From NCBI RefSeq assembly GCF_000830005.1, contig NZ_CP010407.1:8134001-8198000 (forward strand): a stretch of DNA of 64,000 nucleotides. Reading direction: 5' to 3'. A model generated the notes under the pieces. The model did no database searches and was not told the origin of the DNA. It worked only from the letters and a program-made list of their open reading frames with translations. Shown here piece after piece: positions 15,770 through 24,709 of this stretch. Numbering within the stretch: the first letter of the stretch is position 1; each line of letters begins with the position of its first letter. This stretch comes from Streptomyces vietnamensis (lineage in GTDB: Bacteria; Actinomycetota; Actinomycetes; Streptomycetales; Streptomycetaceae). A program made the position numbers and the translations under genes.

Positions 15770-18160
15770 TTGCCGAAGGACCGCCGACCTCCCGCGGACC
15801 GCCTCTGGTACCGCACCCCCGCCACCCGCTTCCTCGAAGCCCTGCCCCTCGGCAACGGGCGTCTCGGCGCACTGCTGTACGGGGCGGGGGAGCGGGGGCG
15901 TACGGGAGAGACCGCGCACCTCAACGCCGACACCCTCTGGTCCGGCGGCCCCGGCCCCCGCGACCGCGCCGGTGCGGCCGACCACCTGCCGGCGCTCCGG
16001 GCCGCCGTCCTCGCCGACCGCGACCACGCCGCCGCCGAGGCGCTCGCCGAACGGATGCAGGGCCCGTACTCCCAGGCGTACCAGCCGCTCGCCACCCTCC
16101 GCCTGACCTGCGGAGACGACGAACCGGTCGAGGACTACCTCCGCGAACTCGACCTGGACACCGCCGTCCACCGGGTCGCGTACCGTACGGGCGGCGCCGA
16201 ACTCCTCCGCGAGTCCTTCGTCTCGGCACCGGCCGGCGTGCTCGTCACCCGCATCACCGCGGACCGAGGCGGATGCGTGGACCTCACCGCGCGCCTCGAC
16301 ACCCCCCACCCCGACGCCCGCCACTCCGACGACGGAGACCGGTCCGTCGTGTCGGGTCGGGCACCCGCGTACTTCTCCTTCGGCGAGGCCGACCCCGCGC
16401 GCTACGCCACCGACGAGGGCATGGGCTTCGCGGCCGGACTCCGCGTGATCACCACGGGCGGCCGGGTCGCATCGACCGACGGCGAGGTGAGGGTCGACGG
16501 GGCGGACGAGGTGCTCCTCCTGGTGGCGGCCGAGACCGGCTACCGCGGGCCCACCACATCACCGGCAGGCCCCGACGAGGGACCCGTCGCCGAGGTGTGC
16601 CGCCTCCTGGACGCCGCCGCCGGCCTCCCGTACGAGAAGCTGCTCGCCGCACACGTCGCCGACCACCAGCGGCTCTACCGCCGAGCCGCGCTGCACCTGA
16701 GCACGGCGGCGCCCGAACTCCCCACCGACGAAAGGCTCATGGCGGACCAGGACGACCCGGGGCTCGCGGCCCTCCTCTTCGCGTACGGCCGCTACCTCCT
16801 GATCGCCTCCTCGCGCCCCGGCACCCAGCCCGCCAACCTGCAGGGCATCTGGAACACCGAGGTCGCCCCGCCGTGGAACGCGAACTGGACGACCAACATC
16901 AACCTGCAGATGAACTACTGGCACGCCGAGACGACCGGCCTCGCCGACTGCCACGAACCGCTCCTCGACCTGATCGCCGACCTCGCCGAACCCGGCGCGC
17001 ACACGGCGGCCACCTATTACGGGGCCCGCGGCTGGACCGTCCACCACAACCTCGACCTGTGGCGGGGCACCCATCCGGTGTCGGGTTCGCCGTCGTGGGC
17101 GAACTGGCCCATGGCGGGCGCGTGGCTCTGCGCGCACCTGTGGGAGCGTCACCTCTTCGACGGGGACCGCGCGTTCCTGGCGGAGCGGGCGTACCCGCTG
17201 ATGCGGGGCGCGGCCGAGTTCCTGCTCGACCTCCTGACCGAGGACGGCGAGGGAACCCTCGTGACCTGCCCGTCCACCTCGCCCGAACACCACTTCCGCC
17301 TCCCCGACGGCAGCCTGGCCGCCGTGTCGGCCGGTGCCACCATGGACCACTGGCTCGCCGCGGAACTCCTCGCCCACACCGCCGAGGCGGCCCGCCTCCT
17401 GGCCGTGGACCACGACTTCGCGGACACGCTCGACGCGGTACGGGCCCGCCTGCGCCCACCCCGCACCGACGAGCGGGGACGCCTGCTCGAATGGTGGGAG
17501 GACCTCCCGGAGGAGGATCCCGGCCACCGGCACCTGTCCCACCTCTACGGCCTCTACCCGGGCGCCGCCGTCGACCCGCTCACCGCCCCCGCCCTCGTCG
17601 AACCGGCACGGCGGGCCCTCTCCCGCCGCCTGGAGCACGGCAGCGGCAGCACCGGCTGGAGCCGCGCCTGGGCGGCCGCGCTCGCCGCCCGCCTGGGAGA
17701 CGCGGAACTCGCCCACGAGAGCGTGCGGACCCTCCTCGCGGAGTACACCGCCCCCAACCTCTTCGGCCTGCACCCGCCGGACCTCTTCCAGATCGACGGG
17801 AACTTCGGGATCACCGCCGCGATCACCGAGATGCTGCTGCAGAGCCACAACGGCCTCCTCCGCCTGCTGCCCGCCCTCCCGGAGGCCTGGCCGACGGGCT
17901 CGGCGACGGGACTGCGCGCCCGGGGCGGCACGGTCGTCGACCTCCACTGGGCCGGGGGAGTGCTGACGGAGGCCCTCCTGGACGTGACCCGAAGCGGCAC
18001 CCTCACGATCCGGCTCCCGGCCGGCACCCCGTCGGACCTCACGGTCACGGACACCACCGGCACCCCGGTCGACGTCGACGTCGACCGGGGTGGCTCCGAT
18101 CCGCGCCTCCGATTCGAGGGCCGCGAGGGGACGGCGTACCGGCTGTCCGTCACCCGCTGA
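15770..18160 (+). CDS. GH95 alpha-L-fucosidase / alpha-L-galactosidase family enzyme, cytosolic
   Basis: 796 aa, glycoside hydrolase family 95, which removes terminal alpha-L-fucose or the related alpha-L-galactose by inversion. The TTG start at 15770 is supported by AAAGGA upstream and by the family-typical N-terminus (LWYRTPATRFLEALPLGNGRLGA split over residues 12-34). The active-site loop PPWNANWTTNINLQMNYW, the segment CPSTSPEHHF and the C-terminal HPPDLFQIDGNFGI are all present. No signal peptide, so it acts on imported oligosaccharides. It follows the LacI gene after a tandem-repeat leader and ends 11 bp from the convergent GH2 gene. Confidence 0.9.
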   Translation: MPKDRRPPADRLWYRTPATRFLEALPLGNGRLGALLYGAGERGRTGETAHLNADTLWSGGPGPRDRAGAADHLPALRAAVLADRDHAAAEALAERMQGPYSQAYQPLATLRLTCGDDEPVEDYLRELDLDTAVHRVAYRTGGAELLRESFVSAPAGVLVTRITADRGGCVDLTARLDTPHPDARHSDDGDRSVVSGRAPAYFSFGEADPARYATDEGMGFAAGLRVITTGGRVASTDGEVRVDGADEVLLLVAAETGYRGPTTSPAGPDEGPVAEVCRLLDAAAGLPYEKLLAAHVADHQRLYRRAALHLSTAAPELPTDERLMADQDDPGLAALLFAYGRYLLIASSRPGTQPANLQGIWNTEVAPPWNANWTTNINLQMNYWHAETTGLADCHEPLLDLIADLAEPGAHTAATYYGARGWTVHHNLDLWRGTHPVSGSPSWANWPMAGAWLCAHLWERHLFDGDRAFLAERAYPLMRGAAEFLLDLLTEDGEGTLVTCPSTSPEHHFRLPDGSLAAVSAGATMDHWLAAELLAHTAEAARLLAVDHDFADTLDAVRARLRPPRTDERGRLLEWWEDLPEEDPGHRHLSHLYGLYPGAAVDPLTAPALVEPARRALSRRLEHGSGSTGWSRAWAAALAARLGDAELAHESVRTLLAEYTAPNLFGLHPPDLFQIDGNFGITAAITEMLLQSHNGLLRLLPALPEAWPTGSATGLRARGGTVVDLHWAGGVLTEALLDVTRSGTLTIRLPAGTPSDLTVTDTTGTPVDVDVDRGGSDPRLRFEGREGTAYRLSVTR

Positions 18161-18171
18161 CGCCGGAGGGC

Positions 18172-21100
18172 CTACGTGGGCGTTCCGTAGAGGATCACCT
18201 CGGCGATACCCGCGACGGTCTGCGCGCCCCCGCCGCTGACCTGGGTGACGACGAAACGGACCTGCCGGACGTTCGCCGCGGTGAACACCTCGGGGAGGAT
18301 GTACTGGCCCGCCCGCGTCAGTCCGGAGTAAGCAGTGTTCCAGGTCGCCCCGTCGGGGGAGGTCTGGAGGTCGTACGTGTACCAGCTGCTGTCCTTGCCC
18401 CAGTGGACGCGGACCCCGGCTAGGTCGTGCGGGTCGGTCAGCTCCACGGTCAGCGTCTGGGGGACGGTCGGGCCGGAAGCGCTCCAGCCGGTGCCGAAGG
18501 TGATGTCCCCGTCGAAGGCCTTCTCCGCTTCGAAGCCGGTGGCCTGGCTGGACGCGGTGACGGTCCTGATCCGGTCACGGGCGATCTTCGGGCCGGGGTC
18601 GGCCGGGGGGACGCCGCCACTGCCCCCGGGCGGTACGGCGCGGAACTCGCGGAGGGACGGCCACCAGTCGCCGGCGGACAGGATGTCCACGCGCACGTGG
18701 CGCGTGGTGACCTGCACCGGGTGGGTGACGGCGGCGACCATGGCGGTGTTGTCCGCCGCGTCGACCGCGGTGGTCCAGGTGGTGGCGTCGTCGGAGACGA
18801 GGACGCGGTAGCGGTAGGCGGTCCGGTCGGTCTCCCACATGATCTGGAACTGTTCGATCTCGGCCGGCGCCCCGAGGTCGACCTGCCACCAGGCGGGGTC
18901 GGGGCCGTTGCCGACCCACTTGGTGCCGCCTTCGTCGTCCACGGCGTTCGCGGGCCCGTTTCCGTACTCCGAGGTGGAGGCGGTCGCCGGCTTGAACAGG
19001 GCCAGGTTCTGGGCGCCCTGGCCCTCGAGGGTGGAGATGTCCCGCCACGCGGGATGGGTGCCGTCGGTGACGTGGGTACCGGTGTAGGGCGCGGTCTGCA
19101 CTGTGTACCGACCGCTTCCCAGACCGTCCGCGGTCGCGGTGAGGGTGACGGGACCGCCGGTCGTGCCGGTGGCGATCAGGGCGTAGCCGATGCCGCCCTG
19201 GACCTTCTGCGTCTGGGCCGAGAGCCGAGGGATGCCGTGGCCCACCAGGGAGCCGGCTCCGGTCACGTCGAGCGTGACGACGGCCGAGGAGTCGGGGACC
19301 GGGGTGCCGTCGGCGTCGACGACCTTGACGAAGACGGGGATCAGGTCCGAGCCGTCGGCGACGGGCCGGATGCGGTCGAGCCGCTCCACATACTCGCGCA
19401 GGACGCCCGCCTCCTGGGCCGACAGGGCGCGGCCGCGCGCCTTGCCGATGCGGTCGACGAGGGCCGGTCCGCCCGTCTTCGTCGCGAGGAGTTCCCGGGC
19501 CGCCTTCTTCCCCGCCTCGGAGCTGTCCCCGAGCGACGCCGCCACCAGCGAGGTCAGCACGCCCCAGCCGCCGGCGTCGTCGGCGACGAGTTCCAGGTGG
19601 TGGGCGGCACCGGGGGTCCTGACGACGTGGGTCGCGGCGAGCGTGCCGCCCAGGTAACCCTCGGCCCGGAGTTCCCCGGCGGCGAACGCGGGCAGGGTGA
19701 AGGTGTAGTACGGGCTGCCGCCCTTGGCCGCGATGTGCGGCGCGGTCGCCGCGTTCTGGGCGCGGGTCTTCTCCCCGACGAGCGTGCCGTTCTGGTAGAG
19801 GCGGACGCTGTCCGTGTTGCTGAAGACCATGACGTCCAGGCTGGAAGAGGCCGTGTGGGCGCTCGCGACGAAGACCATCGGGCCGCCGTGGTTCGGATTG
19901 CCTGCCGGCTGCATGGACGTGAGCCAGTGGTAGCAGTACTTGGGGTAGCGGTCGATGTCGACGGCGCCGGACTTCTGGTAGGGGTCGTTGGTGCCGTAGT
20001 CCTCGAAGACCCACAGGAAGTACCCGCCGATCCGGGGGTTGGCGTCCAGGCCGCCCCAGTCCCAGTAGCCGGTGCCTTCCAGGTAGCGCTGGCGGGTGAC
20101 GACCTGGCCGACGAGTGCGGCCTCGCCCTCGTCCCGGTCGCACCGGGACGGGTTCTCCCAGTCGCCCCACTCGCGGGTGAGGAACGGGACGGACGGCGCG
20201 GGATCCGAGCCGTCGGTGTTGACGACCTTGTAGTTGACCCCGTACTCGCCGCCCCAGGTGCCGTAGTCGGCCGAGGTGAACATCTGGTCGCCGGGCATCT
20301 CCGCGTGGGCGACGGTGTTGGCCTCCTTCGCCCACCACTGCGGGTAGTGGGTCTCGTTGAGGGAGGTCTCCCACAGGATCACGGACGGCCGGTTGCGGTC
20401 ACGCCGGATCATCGTGGCGATGTCGCGGTAGGTACGGCTCACGAAGGTCTGGTCGCCGTTCCAGTACTGCCAGCCCGGCTGGCAGGCCACCACGAGGAGG
20501 CCCAGCTCGTCGCAGGCGTCGAGGAAGGCCGGGTCGTGCGGGTAGTGCGCCGCCCGTACGGCGTTGAACCCGCCGAGCTTGAGCCGCAGCGCCTCGCGGT
20601 ACTTCATCGACGGTGGCGCCGCGTCGCCCACGTAGGCGTAGTTCTGATGGACGTTGGCGCCGCGGAGGTAGATCCGGGTTTCGTTGAGGTAGAAGCCGTC
20701 GGCCCGGTAGTCGATCCGCCGTATGCCGGTGCGGGTGGTCACGGTGTCGACCAGCCGGCCGTCGACGAAGACCTGGCTGACCAGGCTGTACAGGGTGGGG
20801 GAGTCGGGGTGCCACAGTTTCGGCCGGGTCACGCTCAGCGTCTGCGCGTAGGTGGTGCTGCCGCCTCCCGGGATGGAGACGGTGTCCGTGGCCTGGGCGA
20901 CCGCCGTGCCCTGCGCGTCGTAGAGGACGGTGGTGAGCCTGGTCCGGGCAGCCGTGCCCGTCCGGTTCACCACGTGGGTCCTGACCTTGGCCGTCGCCCG
21001 CGTCGGGGTCGCCTTCGGATAGGTCACGAACACACCGCCCCCGGCGACCAGGTCCTCCTGGAGGGCGTCGGAGACGTGGACCTGTTCCGTGACGCGGAGC

Positions 21101-21705
21101 GTGACGCCCCGGTAGATGCCGCCGTACGTGAGGAACCCGAGCTCGTTCCGCGGCTTGCCGGGAGGGGTGAGCGGGTCGTCGAGGTTCGACACGCGGACCG
21201 CGAGGACGTTGTCGCGGTCGAAGAGGACCTTGTCGGTGAGGTCGACGACGAAGCCCATGGTCCCGCCGAAGTGCTCGGCGAGCTTCTCGCCGTTCAGATA
21301 GACGGCGCAGTCGGTCTGGACCCCGTCGAAGACCACGGTGTGCCGTCGCCCCCGGTCCTGCGGGTCGACCCGGAAGTACCGTCGGTACCAGCCGATTCCG
21401 GCGTACACGTCGTACGCGGAGGGCCGCTTCTTCTCCAGCCGCATCGTGTGCGGGAGCGAGACCGCGGCCCACTCCGAGTCGTCGAACCCGGGCTGCTGGG
21501 CTCCGGCGTCGTCGTCGCGCCAGAACGCCCAGCCCGCGTTGAGGTTCAGCACACGGCGTCCGCCCGTGGCCGTGGCCGGCGCGGGCAGCGCCGGGCCGGC
21601 CGGCGTCGCGGCGGCCTGCCCGGCGGGCACCAGGGCGGCCCCCACACCGGCCAGGCCCGCGGCGAGCACGCCTCGCCGCCTCATCCCACTGGTGTTTCCG
21701 ATCAC
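18172..21705 (-). CDS. Secreted GH2 glycosidase with two discoidin (F5/8C, CBM32-type) domains
   Basis: 1177 aa from GTG 21705 (GAGGAG nine bases upstream); ATG 21684 is an alternative. The N-terminus MRRRGVLAAGLAG looks like a Tat-type signal. GH2 sugar-binding, Ig-like and barrel domains follow (NLNAGWAFW, GIGWYRRYFRV, YLNGEKLAEHFGG, LRGANVHQNYAYVG, RAAHYPHDPAFLDACDELG). Acid/base is expected at E451 (SLNETHYPQW) and nucleophile at E512 (LTREWGDW). A DUF4982-like segment (about 615-700) and an Ig-like segment precede discoidin domains at about 900-1025 and 1045-1174. GH2 includes beta-galactosidases, beta-glucuronidases and arabinosidases; a beta-galactosidase fits the context, but specificity cannot be read from sequence. 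Confidence 0.85.
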   Translation of the reverse strand: MIGNTSGMRRRGVLAAGLAGVGAALVPAGQAAATPAGPALPAPATATGGRRVLNLNAGWAFWRDDDAGAQQPGFDDSEWAAVSLPHTMRLEKKRPSAYDVYAGIGWYRRYFRVDPQDRGRRHTVVFDGVQTDCAVYLNGEKLAEHFGGTMGFVVDLTDKVLFDRDNVLAVRVSNLDDPLTPPGKPRNELGFLTYGGIYRGVTLRVTEQVHVSDALQEDLVAGGGVFVTYPKATPTRATAKVRTHVVNRTGTAARTRLTTVLYDAQGTAVAQATDTVSIPGGGSTTYAQTLSVTRPKLWHPDSPTLYSLVSQVFVDGRLVDTVTTRTGIRRIDYRADGFYLNETRIYLRGANVHQNYAYVGDAAPPSMKYREALRLKLGGFNAVRAAHYPHDPAFLDACDELGLLVVACQPGWQYWNGDQTFVSRTYRDIATMIRRDRNRPSVILWETSLNETHYPQWWAKEANTVAHAEMPGDQMFTSADYGTWGGEYGVNYKVVNTDGSDPAPSVPFLTREWGDWENPSRCDRDEGEAALVGQVVTRQRYLEGTGYWDWGGLDANPRIGGYFLWVFEDYGTNDPYQKSGAVDIDRYPKYCYHWLTSMQPAGNPNHGGPMVFVASAHTASSSLDVMVFSNTDSVRLYQNGTLVGEKTRAQNAATAPHIAAKGGSPYYTFTLPAFAAGELRAEGYLGGTLAATHVVRTPGAAHHLELVADDAGGWGVLTSLVAASLGDSSEAGKKAARELLATKTGGPALVDRIGKARGRALSAQEAGVLREYVERLDRIRPVADGSDLIPVFVKVVDADGTPVPDSSAVVTLDVTGAGSLVGHGIPRLSAQTQKVQGGIGYALIATGTTGGPVTLTATADGLGSGRYTVQTAPYTGTHVTDGTHPAWRDISTLEGQGAQNLALFKPATASTSEYGNGPANAVDDEGGTKWVGNGPDPAWWQVDLGAPAEIEQFQIMWETDRTAYRYRVLVSDDATTWTTAVDAADNTAMVAAVTHPVQVTTRHVRVDILSAGDWWPSLREFRAVPPGGSGGVPPADPGPKIARDRIRTVTASSQATGFEAEKAFDGDITFGTGWSASGPTVPQTLTVELTDPHDLAGVRVHWGKDSSWYTYDLQTSPDGATWNTAYSGLTRAGQYILPEVFTAANVRQVRFVVTQVSGGGAQTVAGIAEVILYGTPT

Positions 21706-21748
21706 GTTCCTGCGCTCCTCTGTTGATGTGCTGTCGTCCGATGACGAA

Positions 21749-21784
21749 GGGCGGGGCAGGTCCGATGTCGGGCCTGCCCCGCCC
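21749..21784 (-). terminator. Terminator after the GH59 gene
   Basis: GGGCGGGGCAGG (21749-21760) pairs perfectly with CCTGCCCCGCCC (21773-21784), a 12-bp stem with a 12-base loop, 20 bp after the GH59 stop and before the GH2 start. It should end or attenuate transcription between these two secreted enzymes. Confidence 0.75.
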
Positions 21785-21803
21785 CGGGGCTTACGGCGAG
21801 CGG

Positions 21804-24284
21804 TCAGGAGACCTTGACCAGCCGCCACTGCTGGTTCGTGCCGCCGGTGGTGATGTACTGGTCGACGGAGGCGCCGCTGGAGGTCGAAGCCCCGCGTACG
21901 TCGAGCGCGTAGCCGTTGGCGCGCGACTCGATGGTGTACGTGCCGTCGTTCGCCGGGGCGATCACCCACTGCTGCTCGGGGCCGCCGGTGGCGGTCCAGA
22001 GGCCCAGCTGGGTGCCGGGCCAGGTGGTCGCCTGGGGGGCCGTCAGGGGCTTGAGGCTCGCGGCGCCGGTGACCGTGTAGTAGCCGTCGCTGTTGCGCGC
22101 GAGGCTCCACTGCTGGTTGGCGCCGCCGTTGTCGGGCCACTGGATGGCGGGCGTGCCGTCGGTCGTCTGGCCGCCCGAGGCGTCCAGGAGCTGGCCGCTG
22201 TTGGCGTTGACGATCTTGTACGTGCCGGAGAGCGCGGGCGTGGTGCCCGGGGTGACGCTGAAGTTCGCGTACTGGACCGGGTGGTAGCCGGCGGTGCCCA
22301 GGCCGACCTGTCCGCCGCCGAAGCTGCCGTCCGTGACCGTGGCCTGCGTCTGGCCGTCGATGGCGACCGTGATCGCGTCGCCCTGGAAGGTCAGGGCGAG
22401 GTTGTGCCAGGTCCCGGTGCCGGGTGCGGGCACGGTTCCCTCGGCGAGCGGCGCCGCCGTGGTGTCCCAGCCGCCCCACGGGCGGCCGGACTTCAGGAGC
22501 TTCCACGTACCGGTGTCGCTCAGGCGCAGGTGGTAGGCGTTCAGGCCGTTGTTGTTCTTGTCCTGGGTGCCGATCCGGCCGAGGAGCTCGGCGGCGCTGC
22601 CGCCCTGCTCCAGGAGCACGTCCGCGCTGACGGTGTAGTCGCCCCAGCTCTGCTCACCCATGATCGTGTACGGCTGGTTGGACGTCTCGTCGGTCCACTG
22701 GATGGGCGACACGGGCGACATCTGGCGCAGGCAGGAGCCGGTGCGGCCGCCGGCGCAGGGCACCGCCTCGAAGGCGCCGTTCATCGTGGAGAAGTACCTG
22801 GCTTCCTGGCCCTTGCCGTAGCCGGCGAAGGAGTCCGAGTACGGGAGCGGGAGCTGCGACCGCTGCGGCGGTGTCGTGACGGCCGCGCCCTGACCGGTGG
22901 TGGTGGTCACCGTGTAGACGCGACCGGGCTCCAGGGCGAGGGTGTACGTGCCCGCGTTCGCCTTCAGGTCCGGGCCCCGCTCCATTCGCGGAGTGGCGCC
23001 GCCCTTCTGCGAGAGGTCGGTGGACCACACGTGCAGGGTGCCGCCGGGGAGACCGCCGGTGGCCTTCAGGGTGACCGTCTGCGGAGCGGTGGCGTCCATC
23101 GTCTCGAAGACGGTGCTCCAGGCGGACTTGTCGGGCGCGCGGTAAGTGACGTAGCTGCCCTCGGTGCCGTTGCGTGCCCCCAGGTAGCCGGTCGCGCCGT
23201 CCACGTACTTCCAGCCGGGAGAGGTGAACTGTGTCGTCTGGGCGATGGACCAGGTGGTGCGGCCCACGCTGTAGTTCCCGGACCAGGGCTGGTCGGCGGT
23301 GATCAGCCCGGCGTCGTGGAAGCCGAGGTTCTGGTAGAGCGAGGCGACGAGCGGCCAGTTGATGTAGGCCGTCATCTTCGCGTCGATGTAACCGCGGTTG
23401 ATGGCGCGGGCGACGGGGGCGGCGCCGACCTCGGCACCTTCCGAGCCGTTCTCGCTGGCCCAGATCGGCTTCCCGAGGTTCTGGGCGTCGGCGTCGGAGG
23501 AGCAGTGGGTCATCGCCGACATGTAGCCGCAGTTGTAGTGGGAGCCGGCGACGTCCACCGCGTCGTACAGGGCGGGGTCGTTCTTCATGGCGGTGGCGAT
23601 CGGCCAGCCCCACGACTCGCCGCCGAGGATCTTGGTGGAGGCGTAACCCCTGGTCAGGAGCGCCGACTTGAGGGACTTGTACCAGGCGGCGTCGAAGTCG
23701 CGCTCGTTCCAGCCGCCCATGTAGTCGACGGTGATCCCGTGCTGCTTGGCGCAGCCGAGCCAGGTGGTCAGGTAGTCGATCATGTCCTGGGAGTAGAAGG
23801 TGTGGTCGCCGATCCAGCCCGGCGCGCCCCAGGACAGGGCGGCGATCTTGAGGTTGGGGTTGCGGGCCTTCGCCTGCTCCATCAGCCACCACTCGTAGCC
23901 CGCGTTGCAGTCGACGACGCCCCGGCTGTGCTCGATGCTGGCCTCGGCGCCGTCGGTGGAGTTGGTGTCGCCGCCGACCTCGACCTTCAGGATCTGCAGG
24001 CTCGCCCCGTAGCCGGGCTTGAAGAGGTAGTCGAGGATCTCGCCCTGCTGGGCGGCCGGATAGTCGCGCAGCAGACGGGTGTTGCCGCCGCCGCCGCTGA
24101 TGGCCCCGATGCCGTCGAAGGTCCGTCCGGCGCTGGTGCCGTCGACGGTGATCGTCGGTTTGGGGGCGGCGGCGCGCGCCTGGGCGGATGCCTGGCCGTT
24201 CATGGCCGCGACGGTCAGGAGTGCGGCGGCGACGGTGGCCGCGCGTCTGACGAGTCGGCTGTTCGTGCGGAGAGTTGTGCGCAA
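21804..24284 (-). CDS. Secreted GH59 (galactosylceramidase-family) beta-galactosidase with ricin domain
   Basis: 826 aa from TTG 24284, supported by GAAGGGA upstream and an immediate signal peptide (LVRRAATVAAALLTVAAMNG, cleavage near QASA). Residues about 45-330 are a GH59 barrel: FDGIGAISGGGGNTRLLRDYP, EILDYLFKPGYGASLQILKV and GGDTNSTDGAEAS are family signatures. The acid/base is expected at E194 (GGWNERDFD) and nucleophile at E278 (WASENGSEG). A beta-sandwich and a lectin-like region (about 480-680) follow, then a ricin/CBM13 domain at 685-826 with QQW, QQW and QQW motifs. Animal GH59 enzymes cut galactosylceramide; bacterial ones probably act on plant beta-galactan, as the neighbours suggest. 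Confidence 0.88.
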   Translation of the reverse strand: MRTTLRTNSRLVRRAATVAAALLTVAAMNGQASAQARAAAPKPTITVDGTSAGRTFDGIGAISGGGGNTRLLRDYPAAQQGEILDYLFKPGYGASLQILKVEVGGDTNSTDGAEASIEHSRGVVDCNAGYEWWLMEQAKARNPNLKIAALSWGAPGWIGDHTFYSQDMIDYLTTWLGCAKQHGITVDYMGGWNERDFDAAWYKSLKSALLTRGYASTKILGGESWGWPIATAMKNDPALYDAVDVAGSHYNCGYMSAMTHCSSDADAQNLGKPIWASENGSEGAEVGAAPVARAINRGYIDAKMTAYINWPLVASLYQNLGFHDAGLITADQPWSGNYSVGRTTWSIAQTTQFTSPGWKYVDGATGYLGARNGTEGSYVTYRAPDKSAWSTVFETMDATAPQTVTLKATGGLPGGTLHVWSTDLSQKGGATPRMERGPDLKANAGTYTLALEPGRVYTVTTTTGQGAAVTTPPQRSQLPLPYSDSFAGYGKGQEARYFSTMNGAFEAVPCAGGRTGSCLRQMSPVSPIQWTDETSNQPYTIMGEQSWGDYTVSADVLLEQGGSAAELLGRIGTQDKNNNGLNAYHLRLSDTGTWKLLKSGRPWGGWDTTAAPLAEGTVPAPGTGTWHNLALTFQGDAITVAIDGQTQATVTDGSFGGGQVGLGTAGYHPVQYANFSVTPGTTPALSGTYKIVNANSGQLLDASGGQTTDGTPAIQWPDNGGANQQWSLARNSDGYYTVTGAASLKPLTAPQATTWPGTQLGLWTATGGPEQQWVIAPANDGTYTIESRANGYALDVRGASTSSGASVDQYITTGGTNQQWRLVKVS

Positions 24285-24565
24285 GGTGCGGTCCCTTCTG
24301 GGCTCGGTGCTGTTGCGCGGGCGTGCGGCTCCGGCCGCGATGACACCGCGATGACAGTGGCGCGGGAGCTGCGTTCGAGGAGCGGTCGCGAGGATCGGGC
24401 TCGGTGTGAAGAGGGGGCTCCGTACGGCGGTCGGCGCCGTTGGGTGGACGGAGCCGTGGGCCCACGACGGATCGGATGGATTCTCACCACTCGGCTTCCC
24501 CCTGTCCAGAGGATGGACAACAAAATCGCACACTCAATGCTTGATGCTGCTCGATAACTCCATTT

Positions 24566-24579
24566 TGCAAGCGCTTACT
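24566..24579. promoter_or_regulatory. LacI/CcpA-type operator (TGCAAGCGCTTACT)
   Basis: Centred on the perfect palindrome AAGCGCTT (24569-24576), a core typical of LacI-family operators. It is in the 425-bp divergent promoter region between GH59 and the third importer. It differs from the GACCGGT motif 10 bp further on, implying a second regulator not encoded beside it. Confidence 0.6.
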
Positions 24580-24587
24580 TGCAGAAC

Positions 24588-24597
24588 GACCGGTAAA
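24588..24597. promoter_or_regulatory. GACCGGTAAA operator, third copy
   Basis: GACCGGTAAAAC here repeats, base for base, the sequence at 14461-14472 in front of the cluster-2 importer. It suggests that the LacI regulator at 14638 also acts on the third importer and/or the GH59 gene. The rest of the interval 24285-24709 holds no gene that I can support. Confidence 0.6.
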
Positions 24598-24709
24598 ACT
24601 CTTGACGTTCGCGCAAACACAGCGTTTTCTGCGAAGCGTAGCGCGTGAAGTAGCGCTGGATTTTGTTCAGTTGTGTTGGCCTCGTGATCCTCGATGCTCG
24701 GGAGCTCCT

